Of a DNA stretch of 56,407 bases, positions 1 to 6,673 are shown in pieces. Position 1 is the stretch's first letter. The number at the start of each line of letters is the position of its first letter. A model generated the notes under the pieces. The model was not told where the DNA came from. It saw nothing but the letters and a program-made list of their open reading frames with translations, and did no database searches. Both the position numbers and the translations under genes were made by a program. Source of the DNA: Veillonella ratti (GTDB lineage Bacteria; Bacillota; Negativicutes; Veillonellales; Veillonellaceae); assembly GCF_003992115.1 (NCBI RefSeq), contig NZ_RQUX01000014.1:1-56407 (forward strand), written 5' to 3'.

Positions 1-455
1 CTATTACCAACTCTAGATGTAGTACATAAGCTTACAATATAAACTGGCATATAATTTATATGCAGATCTCTAGATTTATCTTCATAGTTTTTATAAATCC
101 CCAATAATGTTGGCATAACATAACGAGCTAAAAAATCATTAGCACTATCTACTTTTGGTTCTATATAAAAAAACAATGAATCTACATTACCTTTTTCATT
201 TTCAAAATATCCTGTAAATTTTGAACTATTTCCTGCACTTTCTATTCTATTTTTAATTGTATCTGGATCTTCAATACGTACATTATTAATAGATAATTTT
301 TTATTTTTAATATTCAGTTCATCGATAATTCGGTCAAGTACGTCATTAATTGTAGTAACTTCTATAGACCTCCACTTGCTTTGACTAGGTTCTTCAGAAA
401 TGGATTTATTCACTTTATCAATCATGACTTGTGGAATTATCAACGTTCTCCTCAT
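1..455 (-). CDS. Partial unknown protein of the RM locus, possibly the cognate restriction endonuclease (3' end outside window)
   Basis: The reading frame stays open from an ATG to the window edge, giving about 151 residues that begin MRRTLIIPQVMIDKVNK. A GGAGG ribosome-binding site lies about 10 bases upstream; an ATG 7 bases earlier hits a stop after 14 codons, so it is not the start. The gene begins 19 bases after the methyltransferase stop, so the two are probably co-transcribed. I recognise no family: the visible part has no PD-(D/E)xK or HNH motif, and from memory it does not resemble the N-terminus of FokI. Position beside a FokI-like methylase and the shared AT-rich composition suggest a type IIS endonuclease. 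That role is inference. Confidence 0.6.
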   Translation of the reverse strand, partial: MRRTLIIPQVMIDKVNKSISEEPSQSKWRSIEVTTINDVLDRIIDELNIKNKKLSINNVRIEDPDTIKNRIESAGNSSKFTGYFENEKGNVDSLFFYIEPKVDSANDFLARYVMPTLLGIYKNYEDKSRDLHINYMPVYIVSLCTTSRVGN

Positions 456-473
456 ATATCATTGGCCTCCCTA

Positions 474-1634
474 TTAATAATTTATAACTAAAATTTCATT
501 TTTTGCATATCGCCAACCACTAACACCTGCATCAATTACTTTAAAATTATTCTGCTTAATCCAATTTAACAATAATGTATTTACTCGTTCCTTATGCTTT
601 AATACATTCGATAAAATAAATTTATATCCTTTATTATCTAACATTTTTAAAGTTGAAAGAAGCTCTATTTCTTGATTAATCCCCCATCCTTTCATTCCTC
701 TTTTTCCATCATTATATGCTGCACTCGTTATATAGTATGGTGGATCAAAGTAAAATAAAACATTATCTCCAAACTCATCCCAACATAAATTTACGTAATC
801 CATATTAAGTAACTCAATATTTGGTGCTTTTGTTTTAAAATTTATTATTCTATCTCTTATGTCTTCACTATAACCAGCAACACCTACCGGTGTATTAAAT
901 TTATGTTCTTTATTGAATCTAATCATATTTTGAAATGAATACATATGTAAAAGATACAAATCCAACGGATTTTTATTTGTGTTATAAAAAGCTCTTAATT
1001 TCTCATATGCTTCTTTATTGCCCTTTTCCAAATTATATTCTCGTAATCTTAATTCTATACGATTGATTAATTTATTTTTATCTGAATTTAAAAGCATTTT
1101 TACCAATTCAAATAAATATGGATTCATTTCATTGTATACAACTTTATTAAGTGCGAAAATATTAGCTCCAACATTAAACGCTCCTCCAAATACATCAATA
1201 AAAGTATCAATATTAGCTGGTAAAATTTTTGTTAACATTGGGACTAGTCTATCTTTACTTCCAGAATAGTTAATAGGTGATTTTTGAATAGATAAATCTT
1301 TTTCAAAATAAATAATCACCTCATTTAAACTTTTACCATTTCTTTTTTTACTAGCTCTATGATTTTGATATTCTTGATAATCAAAATAATTTATTTCAAC
1401 TCTTCCATCTACTGCAAAATGACTAGCCAATTCACAAAGTTCTTCAATTGGAACAAGACCTTGATTACTATAACTAACTAATACATGTTTAAATTGAATC
1501 TGTCTAAATAAATCTTCAAATATTTTCTTTGCATTTGAACGTTGAGAATATAAAGAATTCTTGTTTTCGCGATCTCTTTTCCCACCAACGCCTTTAATAA
1601 CTGGATTGTCATATTTCGCCAAAGTTTCTAACAT
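474..1634 (-). CDS. C-terminal fragment of the FokI-like methyltransferase (end of domain 1 plus complete domain 2)
   Basis: The first ATG in this frame gives 386 residues, but the frame is open back to the A9 tract and the missing upstream stretch encodes the domain-1 catalytic sequence DIAYIDPPYTVTQYISAYH. Domain 2 starts near residue 118 (SPINYSGSKDRLVPML), with FIDVFGGAFNVG as SAM-binding motif and FYFDPPYYIT as catalytic motif IV. It therefore holds one complete Dam-type domain. I see no convincing ribosome-binding site before the internal ATG, so independent translation is doubtful. Confidence 0.75.
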   Translation of the reverse strand: MLETLAKYDNPVIKGVGGKRDRENKNSLYSQRSNAKKIFEDLFRQIQFKHVLVSYSNQGLVPIEELCELASHFAVDGRVEINYFDYQEYQNHRASKKRNGKSLNEVIIYFEKDLSIQKSPINYSGSKDRLVPMLTKILPANIDTFIDVFGGAFNVGANIFALNKVVYNEMNPYLFELVKMLLNSDKNKLINRIELRLREYNLEKGNKEAYEKLRAFYNTNKNPLDLYLLHMYSFQNMIRFNKEHKFNTPVGVAGYSEDIRDRIINFKTKAPNIELLNMDYVNLCWDEFGDNVLFYFDPPYYITSAAYNDGKRGMKGWGINQEIELLSTLKMLDNKGYKFILSNVLKHKERVNTLLLNWIKQNNFKVIDAGVSGWRYAKNEILVINY

Positions 1635-1737
1635 ATGATAAGCAGAAATATATTGAGTAACCGTATACGGAGGATCAATATATGCAATATCGCCGGAAAT
1701 GCTTCTTATTAACTTATTTGTATCCGTATTATAGATT

Positions 1738-2328
1738 TCATTTTTTTTTATTTATCTTGCTAAACTTCATTTCAAGAGGTTCGATTTTAAAGCTTTTCTC
1801 GGCTCTAGATTCCCAAAATTTAAAAAAAGCCTCATAAGTGCCTGAAGTATTAGATACCTTTGTAATACTTTCTATCAGTGATGCTATCAAAAAATAGTAT
1901 TCAGTAAGAGAGAGTATATCCTTATTATATAAGTCTTCAATTACTTGCCTTATACCATCAATTTTTATTGAATTCTCTTTTGTAAAAAACATTCGCCCCC
2001 CAATAGGCGAATAATTATTATAAAAGAAATATGTCTCATTTGGATCAAATGATAATGAATTAAGCCACGAAAAAATATCAGCACCAGATTTATACACTTT
2101 AAACTTATTAAATTTAGGAACAGAATCATTTTGTAATTTTGCACAATTTATAATATATGCCGAAAATAACGTATCATTTGAAATTATCTTAAATCTATCT
2201 TTAAAATAATCTCCGACACAACCAGTACCTGCAAACAAATCTGCAAATGTTTCACCCTTAATATTATGTTTTTTAATTACTTTTTCAATAGTTGAAAGTA
2301 ATTTAACTTTACTTCCTAAAAATCTCAT
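1738..2328 (-). CDS. N-terminal fragment of the FokI-like methyltransferase (domain 1, truncated)
   Basis: This 196-residue frame has the adenine-methyltransferase N-terminus (MRFLGSK, FADLFAGTG around residues 28-36) and then the target-recognition part (NNYSPIGGRMFF). It stops at a TGA directly after three lysine codons made by the A9 run, before the catalytic DPPY. Alone it should be catalytically inactive. The ribosome-binding site is weak (AGTAGAT region), and a 9-bp inverted repeat lies just upstream of the start. Confidence 0.8.
   Translation of the reverse strand: MRFLGSKVKLLSTIEKVIKKHNIKGETFADLFAGTGCVGDYFKDRFKIISNDTLFSAYIINCAKLQNDSVPKFNKFKVYKSGADIFSWLNSLSFDPNETYFFYNNYSPIGGRMFFTKENSIKIDGIRQVIEDLYNKDILSLTEYYFLIASLIESITKVSNTSGTYEAFFKFWESRAEKSFKIEPLEMKFSKINKKK
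1741..1749 (-). repeat. A9 homopolymer (T9 on plus strand) at the methyltransferase frameshift
   Basis: Nine consecutive A residues in the coding strand give three lysine codons followed immediately by TGA. A tract of 8 or 11 would read through into the frame that encodes DPPY and domain 2. Homopolymers of this length are typical contingency loci and also typical sites of transcriptional slippage. Confidence 0.9.
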
Positions 2329-2339
2329 TTATATCTACT

Positions 2340-2365
2340 AATTCATTACTAGAAAATAATGAATT
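2340..2365 (-). promoter_or_regulatory. 9-bp perfect inverted repeat just upstream of the methyltransferase start
   Basis: AATTCATTA and TAATGAATT are separated by 8 bases and lie 12-37 bases before the start codon, where a ribosome-binding site and 5' leader would be. It could be an operator for autoregulation of the restriction-modification genes or a leader hairpin. Function is inference. Confidence 0.45.
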
Positions 2366-2652
2366 CTCCTTTTCTATATATGTGAACAAATATGATTTTA
2401 ATAGAACTCTATGGTTTAACCTTATTTATTCTGTTTATTGAATATCCTAACTAATTATATTTCTTTTCTAGTATAGCATAAAAGACTACCATGAAACATC
2501 ATATACCTCTGCCAAATAAAACTTTTTTGTTCTATAGTAACTAATGACTCTTCAATCATTAAAGCTTTAAACCTTTATTCAAAATAATCAAAATAATTAT
2601 TTTTATAAGCATACTATAGATAACCAGTGTAATTGATTTATATAAAGTCTTA
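2366..2652. other. AT-rich gap between comF and the RM island
   Basis: No convincing gene, RNA or strong terminator is visible. The stretch is much richer in A and T than comF and its upstream neighbours, and looks like the junction of the acquired restriction-modification island with the resident chromosome. No direct repeat or integrase marks the border. Confidence 0.5.
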
Positions 2653-3309
2653 TTAATGTCCCCCAGCCAATGTCACCCCAATAATCTCTTTTACCTTATA
2701 AGCCTCTTTCAATACAGCTGCTGCCGACTCCAAGGTAGCCCCTGTTGTAAAAATATCATCCACTAATAAAATAGATTTACCTTCTAACCATCCCGACTTA
2801 ACGAGAGGTGCCATCGGCTTAAACGCATTGACCATATTTGCCTTTCGTTCTACACGCCCCAAGGCAAACATAGCCTGTGTAGAGTCAATCTTCTCCAAGC
2901 AGTCAAGCCAATGCCAACCAAGCCAAGTTGCCCAATCTTTAAATAAAAGATCAACCTGATTATACCCTCTTATGACGCGCTTTTTGGCGCTGACCGGAAT
3001 AGGCACCACATAGTCAGGCTTAAACGAAAGCTTGTGAACCGGGTCAACCATAAACGAATACAAAAAAGGAGCGGCCCATTTGGCCCGCTCCTTTTTTCCG
3101 TGGAATTTAATATCTCCCAGTATGCTTTTAAGTCCTTTGTCATAATGACCGATTACATAGACTTCGCGAAGTGCGAGACCATCCAAATCGGTAACATGAC
3201 GCACATCGTACAGTTCGTTAAAACAAGCTTCGCACCATTCCCCGCGGTGCCATACTTCCGTACCGCAACCGGGACAGGTGGGCGGAAATACAAATTCACT
3301 CCAATGCAT
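2653..3309 (-). CDS. comF: ComF-family phosphoribosyltransferase-like protein
   Basis: The 218-residue protein has the ComF layout: an N-terminal zinc finger with paired cysteines (C12, C15, C26, C29 in CPGC and CEAC) and a C-terminal type I phosphoribosyltransferase fold with the PRPP-binding sequence ILLVDDIFTTGAT at residues 180-192. In naturally competent bacteria ComF is a cytosolic factor needed after DNA uptake, where it works with the helicase and single-strand-binding machinery. It is the last gene after recD2, separated by about 75 bases, so a link to DNA processing is plausible. Family assignment is firm; involvement in competence here is inferred from homologues. Confidence 0.9.
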   Translation of the reverse strand: MHWSEFVFPPTCPGCGTEVWHRGEWCEACFNELYDVRHVTDLDGLALREVYVIGHYDKGLKSILGDIKFHGKKERAKWAAPFLYSFMVDPVHKLSFKPDYVVPIPVSAKKRVIRGYNQVDLLFKDWATWLGWHWLDCLEKIDSTQAMFALGRVERKANMVNAFKPMAPLVKSGWLEGKSILLVDDIFTTGATLESAAAVLKEAYKVKEIIGVTLAGGH

Positions 3310-3383
3310 TAATATTCACTTCCCCTTAAGTGCATTGTTAATAATATATTCCAAGCGATTTGTGCAGAAAAATTTAAACTATA

Positions 3384-5528
3384 TTATATCAGTCCCTGCA
3401 AACGTTCTTTAAATAAAGTATACCTTGTGGTACCGCTTTGTGTCGTTACGGCTCGCTGTACCGCCGATTTTGTGCCCACCAAAATTACTTTATTGCGAGC
3501 TCGTGTCACGGCCGTATACAGAAGATTACGTTGCAACATTTGATGATAGGTCGGAATAAAAGGAATAATGACCGTGCCATACTCACTACCTTGGCTCTTA
3601 TGAACCGTAATGGCATAAGCAAGCACGAAAGAACTCATATCCTCCATCGGTACATGCACTTCCTTATCCATAAAGCGAATGCACACTTCTGTTTTTGAAA
3701 TAGAAAAAATGACACCGATTTCGCCATTAAATACTTCCAATTCGTAATTATTCAAGACCTGAATAACTTTGTCCCCGACACGATAGGTCTGACCGTTAAT
3801 TTTAACGGCACTGCGCGTAGCCACCTGCGGATTAACCGCTGCCTGAACTGTTTTAGAAATAGCTACACTACCGGCTACCCCGCGGCGCATTGGTGAGATG
3901 ATTTGCACATCCAGCTCATCATCACACTCAGCTAATGCTTCACGATACAAAGCTACCACGCGATGCATCATGTCGGTCACACTGTGTACTTCAACAAATT
4001 TAAATTCACCTTCTGAAGTCAGTTCCGGCATATCTCCTTTATTGATTTCATGGGCATTCGTTACGATACGGTTTCCCTCTTTTTGGCGGAAAATCGTGTT
4101 CAAACGAACGGACGGTATAATTTGACTATCCAATAAGTCGCGCAGAATAAAACCGGCTCCGATTGGCGGTAACTGATCCACGTCACCAACGATGACCACA
4201 TAGGCATTTTCAGGAATAGCCGCTAACAGCGAATAATATAACTGAACGTTTAGCATAGACGCTTCATCCACAATAATGACATCAGCTTCTAATAAATCAT
4301 CTTCGTTTTTAGTAAACTCATAAGAATCACTGCCCTGTATAGGCATCAACATATGATGAATCGTGGTGGCTTCATAACCAGTTGCTTCGGTAAGACGCTT
4401 GGCTGCGCGCCCCGTCGGCGCACATAAGAGAATACGATTCTGCGGTGTCTGTTGAAACGCTTCCACCAAAGCTTGAATAATCGTTGTTTTACCGGTCCCG
4501 GGACCACCGGTAATAAGGGAAATTTTATTTTGTAAAGCAAGGGCTATGGCCTCTTTTTGAGCATCCCCCAGCTGCAATCCTTTTTTTACTTCAAAGCCGG
4601 CAATGAAAGATTCTAAATCAAGGGTAATCACATCGGAATCGGCCATGAGATTTTGCGTCAAATAAGCCGCTTCTGATTCGGCATTATAAATATTCGGCGA
4701 ATAAATATAAAGCAAACCATCATAATCAGTGGCTACAATCTGACCAATGTCCAAAAGTTCTTCCAAGCGTGCTGCTACTTCATCGGCAAAACCGCCGAGC
4801 ATATCAAAGACCATACCGATTAACTCATCGGCGGGCATACAGCTGTGACCGTTATCGCCGATATTCTTTAAGGTGTATAGAATAGCCGCCTCAATACGCC
4901 GCTCATCATTCGGTTCGATTCCTAAAGAGTTGCGCAAAGTATCACACATAGAAAATGGGATTGAGCCATCTACTTCCATTAAGCGGAACGGATTATCTCG
5001 CAATACATCGATGGCCGCACCACCGTAAGTCGTATATAAAGTGCGGCTCCAACGCGAACTAAGGCCTGCTTTTTCCAGAAACCGATTGATTTCCTGAAGC
5101 AAACCTTCGCCGCGTAATGCATTATACAATTCTTCTTTTACACTTTTACGTAAACCGGGAACTTCCAATAAAGCTTCCGGATCTTCGGCGCGTAAGATAT
5201 CAAGAAGGTCTTCCTCAAAATAGGCAATAATTTTATCCACCGACTTCTCGCCCAACCCTTTAACACCTAAATTGATCAGGTATTGCTTAGCGCCGTATAA
5301 AGTATCCGGTTTGAGTCGTTCTAACGTAGCCGCTTCAAACTGACGACCATATTTCTTATGTGTAATGTAACGACCGGAAAGTTCCAAATCATCCCCTTCT
5401 TTAGGGGCCTCTAAATTAGCTGTGCAAACAGTTCGTTCTTCATTATAGTCTTCCAATAGAAACACACAGTAGGTATTGGTTTCATTCTGATAAATGAGCC
5501 GTTGCACAATACCTCGGAGCGTTTCCAT
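3384..5528 (-). CDS. recD2: ATP-dependent RecD2-type DNA helicase
   Basis: The 714-residue protein matches the RecD2 branch of superfamily 1B, 5'-3' helicases that act without RecBC in many Firmicutes and are linked to DNA repair. An N-terminal OB-like region is followed by a helix-hairpin-helix segment (LGVKGLGEKSVDKI, near residues 85-105). Walker A GGPGTGKTT lies near residue 340 and Walker B VIIVDEAS near 416. The C-terminal UvrD-like motif AITVHKSQGSEY is near 638. The start codon overlaps the stop of the upstream aro fusion gene as TAATG, so the two are translationally coupled. Length is normal and no defect is visible. Confidence 0.93.
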   Translation of the reverse strand: METLRGIVQRLIYQNETNTYCVFLLEDYNEERTVCTANLEAPKEGDDLELSGRYITHKKYGRQFEAATLERLKPDTLYGAKQYLINLGVKGLGEKSVDKIIAYFEEDLLDILRAEDPEALLEVPGLRKSVKEELYNALRGEGLLQEINRFLEKAGLSSRWSRTLYTTYGGAAIDVLRDNPFRLMEVDGSIPFSMCDTLRNSLGIEPNDERRIEAAILYTLKNIGDNGHSCMPADELIGMVFDMLGGFADEVAARLEELLDIGQIVATDYDGLLYIYSPNIYNAESEAAYLTQNLMADSDVITLDLESFIAGFEVKKGLQLGDAQKEAIALALQNKISLITGGPGTGKTTIIQALVEAFQQTPQNRILLCAPTGRAAKRLTEATGYEATTIHHMLMPIQGSDSYEFTKNEDDLLEADVIIVDEASMLNVQLYYSLLAAIPENAYVVIVGDVDQLPPIGAGFILRDLLDSQIIPSVRLNTIFRQKEGNRIVTNAHEINKGDMPELTSEGEFKFVEVHSVTDMMHRVVALYREALAECDDELDVQIISPMRRGVAGSVAISKTVQAAVNPQVATRSAVKINGQTYRVGDKVIQVLNNYELEVFNGEIGVIFSISKTEVCIRFMDKEVHVPMEDMSSFVLAYAITVHKSQGSEYGTVIIPFIPTYHQMLQRNLLYTAVTRARNKVILVGTKSAVQRAVTTQSGTTRYTLFKERLQGLI

Positions 5529-6295
5529 TAGCGAACCACTTTAGGCAACGCTTCTACGATTTGCTCCACTGCGTCTGCAATAGTGCTGGCATTTTGCACT
5601 TTTACATGGCTGACTTTTTCATATAATGGATAGCGCTCTTCGTAAAGGCGGAAAATATATTCAATACTTTCCTTCAATAATGGGCGAATTTCCATATCCA
5701 AATCATCGAGAATCTGGGTTACATCGCGATGAATAAATACTACAAAACCGGATTCACGCATGAGTTTTACCGTATCTTCAGATAATACAGTGCCACCGCC
5801 GGTCGCAATAACAGCCGGCATTTTATGATTTACAATATCCGTAATAGCTTCAAATTCATCTTTACGGAACGCTTCTTCGCCATCATAAATAATAATATTC
5901 TGAATGGATTTACCGGTTTTCTCTTGAATCACCGCATCTAAATCGTAGAATTCCATCCCCTGATGCTGAGCCAAAGCCTTACCAACCGTAGTTTTACCGG
6001 CACCGGGCATACCAATCAAAAAGATATGCTGCTGCATGTGTTGTTTCTGACAAGTCTTGCTAATATCTAAAATGGAATTTACAAAGTTATTTACATAGCC
6101 TTTCAAATCACCGGCCTGTACATAGCTAAGAGATTTAGCCAATACTTCCTGCTCCCGTTCCGGTTCGTAAATTCCAATATTTTCCTGTTCTTTAATTTTG
6201 GCAATTTCCAAAATCACTTTCAAACGTTGTTCAAATGTCGTAATGAGAACTTTATCTAATTCATCAATTTTCTGACGTGCTTCTTGTAAATTCAT
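5528..6295 (-). CDS. Chorismate mutase-shikimate kinase fusion protein
   Basis: Residues 1 to about 85 are a type II (AroQ) chorismate mutase domain (LQEARQKIDELDKVL, AKIKEQENIGIYEPEREQEVL). Residues from about 92 are shikimate kinase with Walker A GMPGAGKTT, the DLDAVI substrate aspartate, GGGTV, and the lid arginine in RPLLKES. The protein thus joins two non-consecutive steps of aromatic amino-acid synthesis: shikimate to shikimate 3-phosphate, and chorismate to prephenate. An ATG 18 bases further upstream keeps the frame open, but only the ATG used here has a good ribosome-binding site (GAGG, 7 bases away). The leader carries two repeated dyads. Confidence 0.9.
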   Translation of the reverse strand: MNLQEARQKIDELDKVLITTFEQRLKVILEIAKIKEQENIGIYEPEREQEVLAKSLSYVQAGDLKGYVNNFVNSILDISKTCQKQHMQQHIFLIGMPGAGKTTVGKALAQHQGMEFYDLDAVIQEKTGKSIQNIIIYDGEEAFRKDEFEAITDIVNHKMPAVIATGGGTVLSEDTVKLMRESGFVVFIHRDVTQILDDLDMEIRPLLKESIEYIFRLYEERYPLYEKVSHVKVQNASTIADAVEQIVEALPKVVR

Positions 6296-6322
6296 AATAA
6301 CCTCGTTTCTCATATAGCTGTG

Positions 6323-6359
6323 TCCAATAAGTATTGCCTATAGCTTCCAATAAGTATTG
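6323..6359 (-). promoter_or_regulatory. Two direct copies of a 14-bp dyad in the leader of the aro fusion gene
   Basis: TCCAATAAGTATTG occurs at 6323-6336 and again at 6346-6359, 23 bases apart. Each copy is itself a near-palindrome (CAATA, two bases, TATTG). Spacing of roughly two helical turns fits paired operator sites, though each could also form a small RNA hairpin. Confidence 0.5.
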
Positions 6360-6551
6360 GGTTATATTTGGAGAAGAACATTTGTATCTTCTCATGCTCT
6401 TATATTTTACCATATTCCCCTGCATTCTTATAGCCTCTACCATGAATTTCCCATTGCGGCAAAAATAAACGATTCAAATTTTAATCAACTTGGAAATTTC
6501 TTCCCACTTGATAATCACAAACTATTTTTTAAAAGAATACTTGATAGCAAA

Positions 6552-6604
6552 ATGACCTGAATATCATCACTGCTTTTTACAGCCACCGAAGATACTCAGG
6601 TCAT
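6552..6604 (-). terminator. Imperfect 14-bp inverted repeat, probable terminator of the aminotransferase gene
   Basis: ATGACCTGAATATC (6552-6565) pairs with GATACTCAGGTCAT (6591-6604) with one mismatch. It sits downstream of the aminotransferase stop on the minus strand. The following T-run is short, so termination strength is uncertain. Confidence 0.45.
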
Positions 6605-6622
6605 CATTTACATATTCAGCTA

Positions 6623-6672
6623 TTATATACAATACGACTTTATATACAATATAACTTTATATGCAATACATC
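6623..6672. repeat. Three imperfect 17-bp tandem repeats
   Basis: Units of the form TTATATACAATANNACT follow each other directly; the third is degenerate (TTATATGCAATACATCG). They lie against the stop codon of the aminotransferase gene. Function unknown. Confidence 0.6.
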
Positions 6673-6673
6673 G

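Larger units (their letters stand above)
474..2328 (-). pseudogene. FokI-like two-domain DNA adenine methyltransferase, split by a frameshift in an A9 tract (possibly phase-variable)
   Basis: Two frames encode one protein of about 617 residues if a single A is removed from, or two are added to, the nine-A run at 1741-1749. Domain 1 starts MRFLGSK, carries the SAM-binding motif FADLFAGTG, and its catalytic DPPY lies at 1665-1676, between the two open frames but in phase with the downstream one. Domain 2 begins near INYSGSK, carries FIDVFGGAFNVG and FYFDPPY. Two Dam-like (alpha-class, N6-adenine) domains in tandem are the architecture of M.FokI, where each domain methylates one strand of an asymmetric site. 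Length is close to M.FokI. As written the gene makes a truncated first domain. Alternatives are phase variation, slippage rescue, a true pseudogene or a sequencing indel. Base composition is much more AT-rich than the neighbouring genes, suggesting horizontal acquisition. Confidence 0.85.
6296..6673. other. Regulatory gap between the aminotransferase and the aro fusion gene
   Basis: The gap holds, in minus-strand order, three 17-base repeats, an imperfect 14-bp inverted repeat that probably ends the aminotransferase transcript, a candidate extended -10 (TGGTAAAAT, minus strand, at about 6404-6412), a 7-bp hairpin (GAGAAGA and TCTTCTC, 6371-6393) and the paired dyads. No T-box specifier or antiterminator consensus is seen. 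Small frames on the plus strand look non-coding. Confidence 0.5.

Noticed and set aside
1018-1269. Plus-strand 83-codon frame in the methyltransferase gene
   Set aside because: Antisense to domain 2, which is clearly coding; AT-rich sequence makes chance frames long.
6357-6560. Plus-strand 67-codon frame before the aro fusion gene
   Set aside because: No ribosome-binding site, unnatural composition (His/Tyr/Phe-rich), and it lies over leader structures.
6314-6673. T-box or attenuator for aromatic amino acids
   Set aside because: No specifier loop or TGGnACCGCG-type antiterminator sequence could be found; only simple hairpins and repeats.
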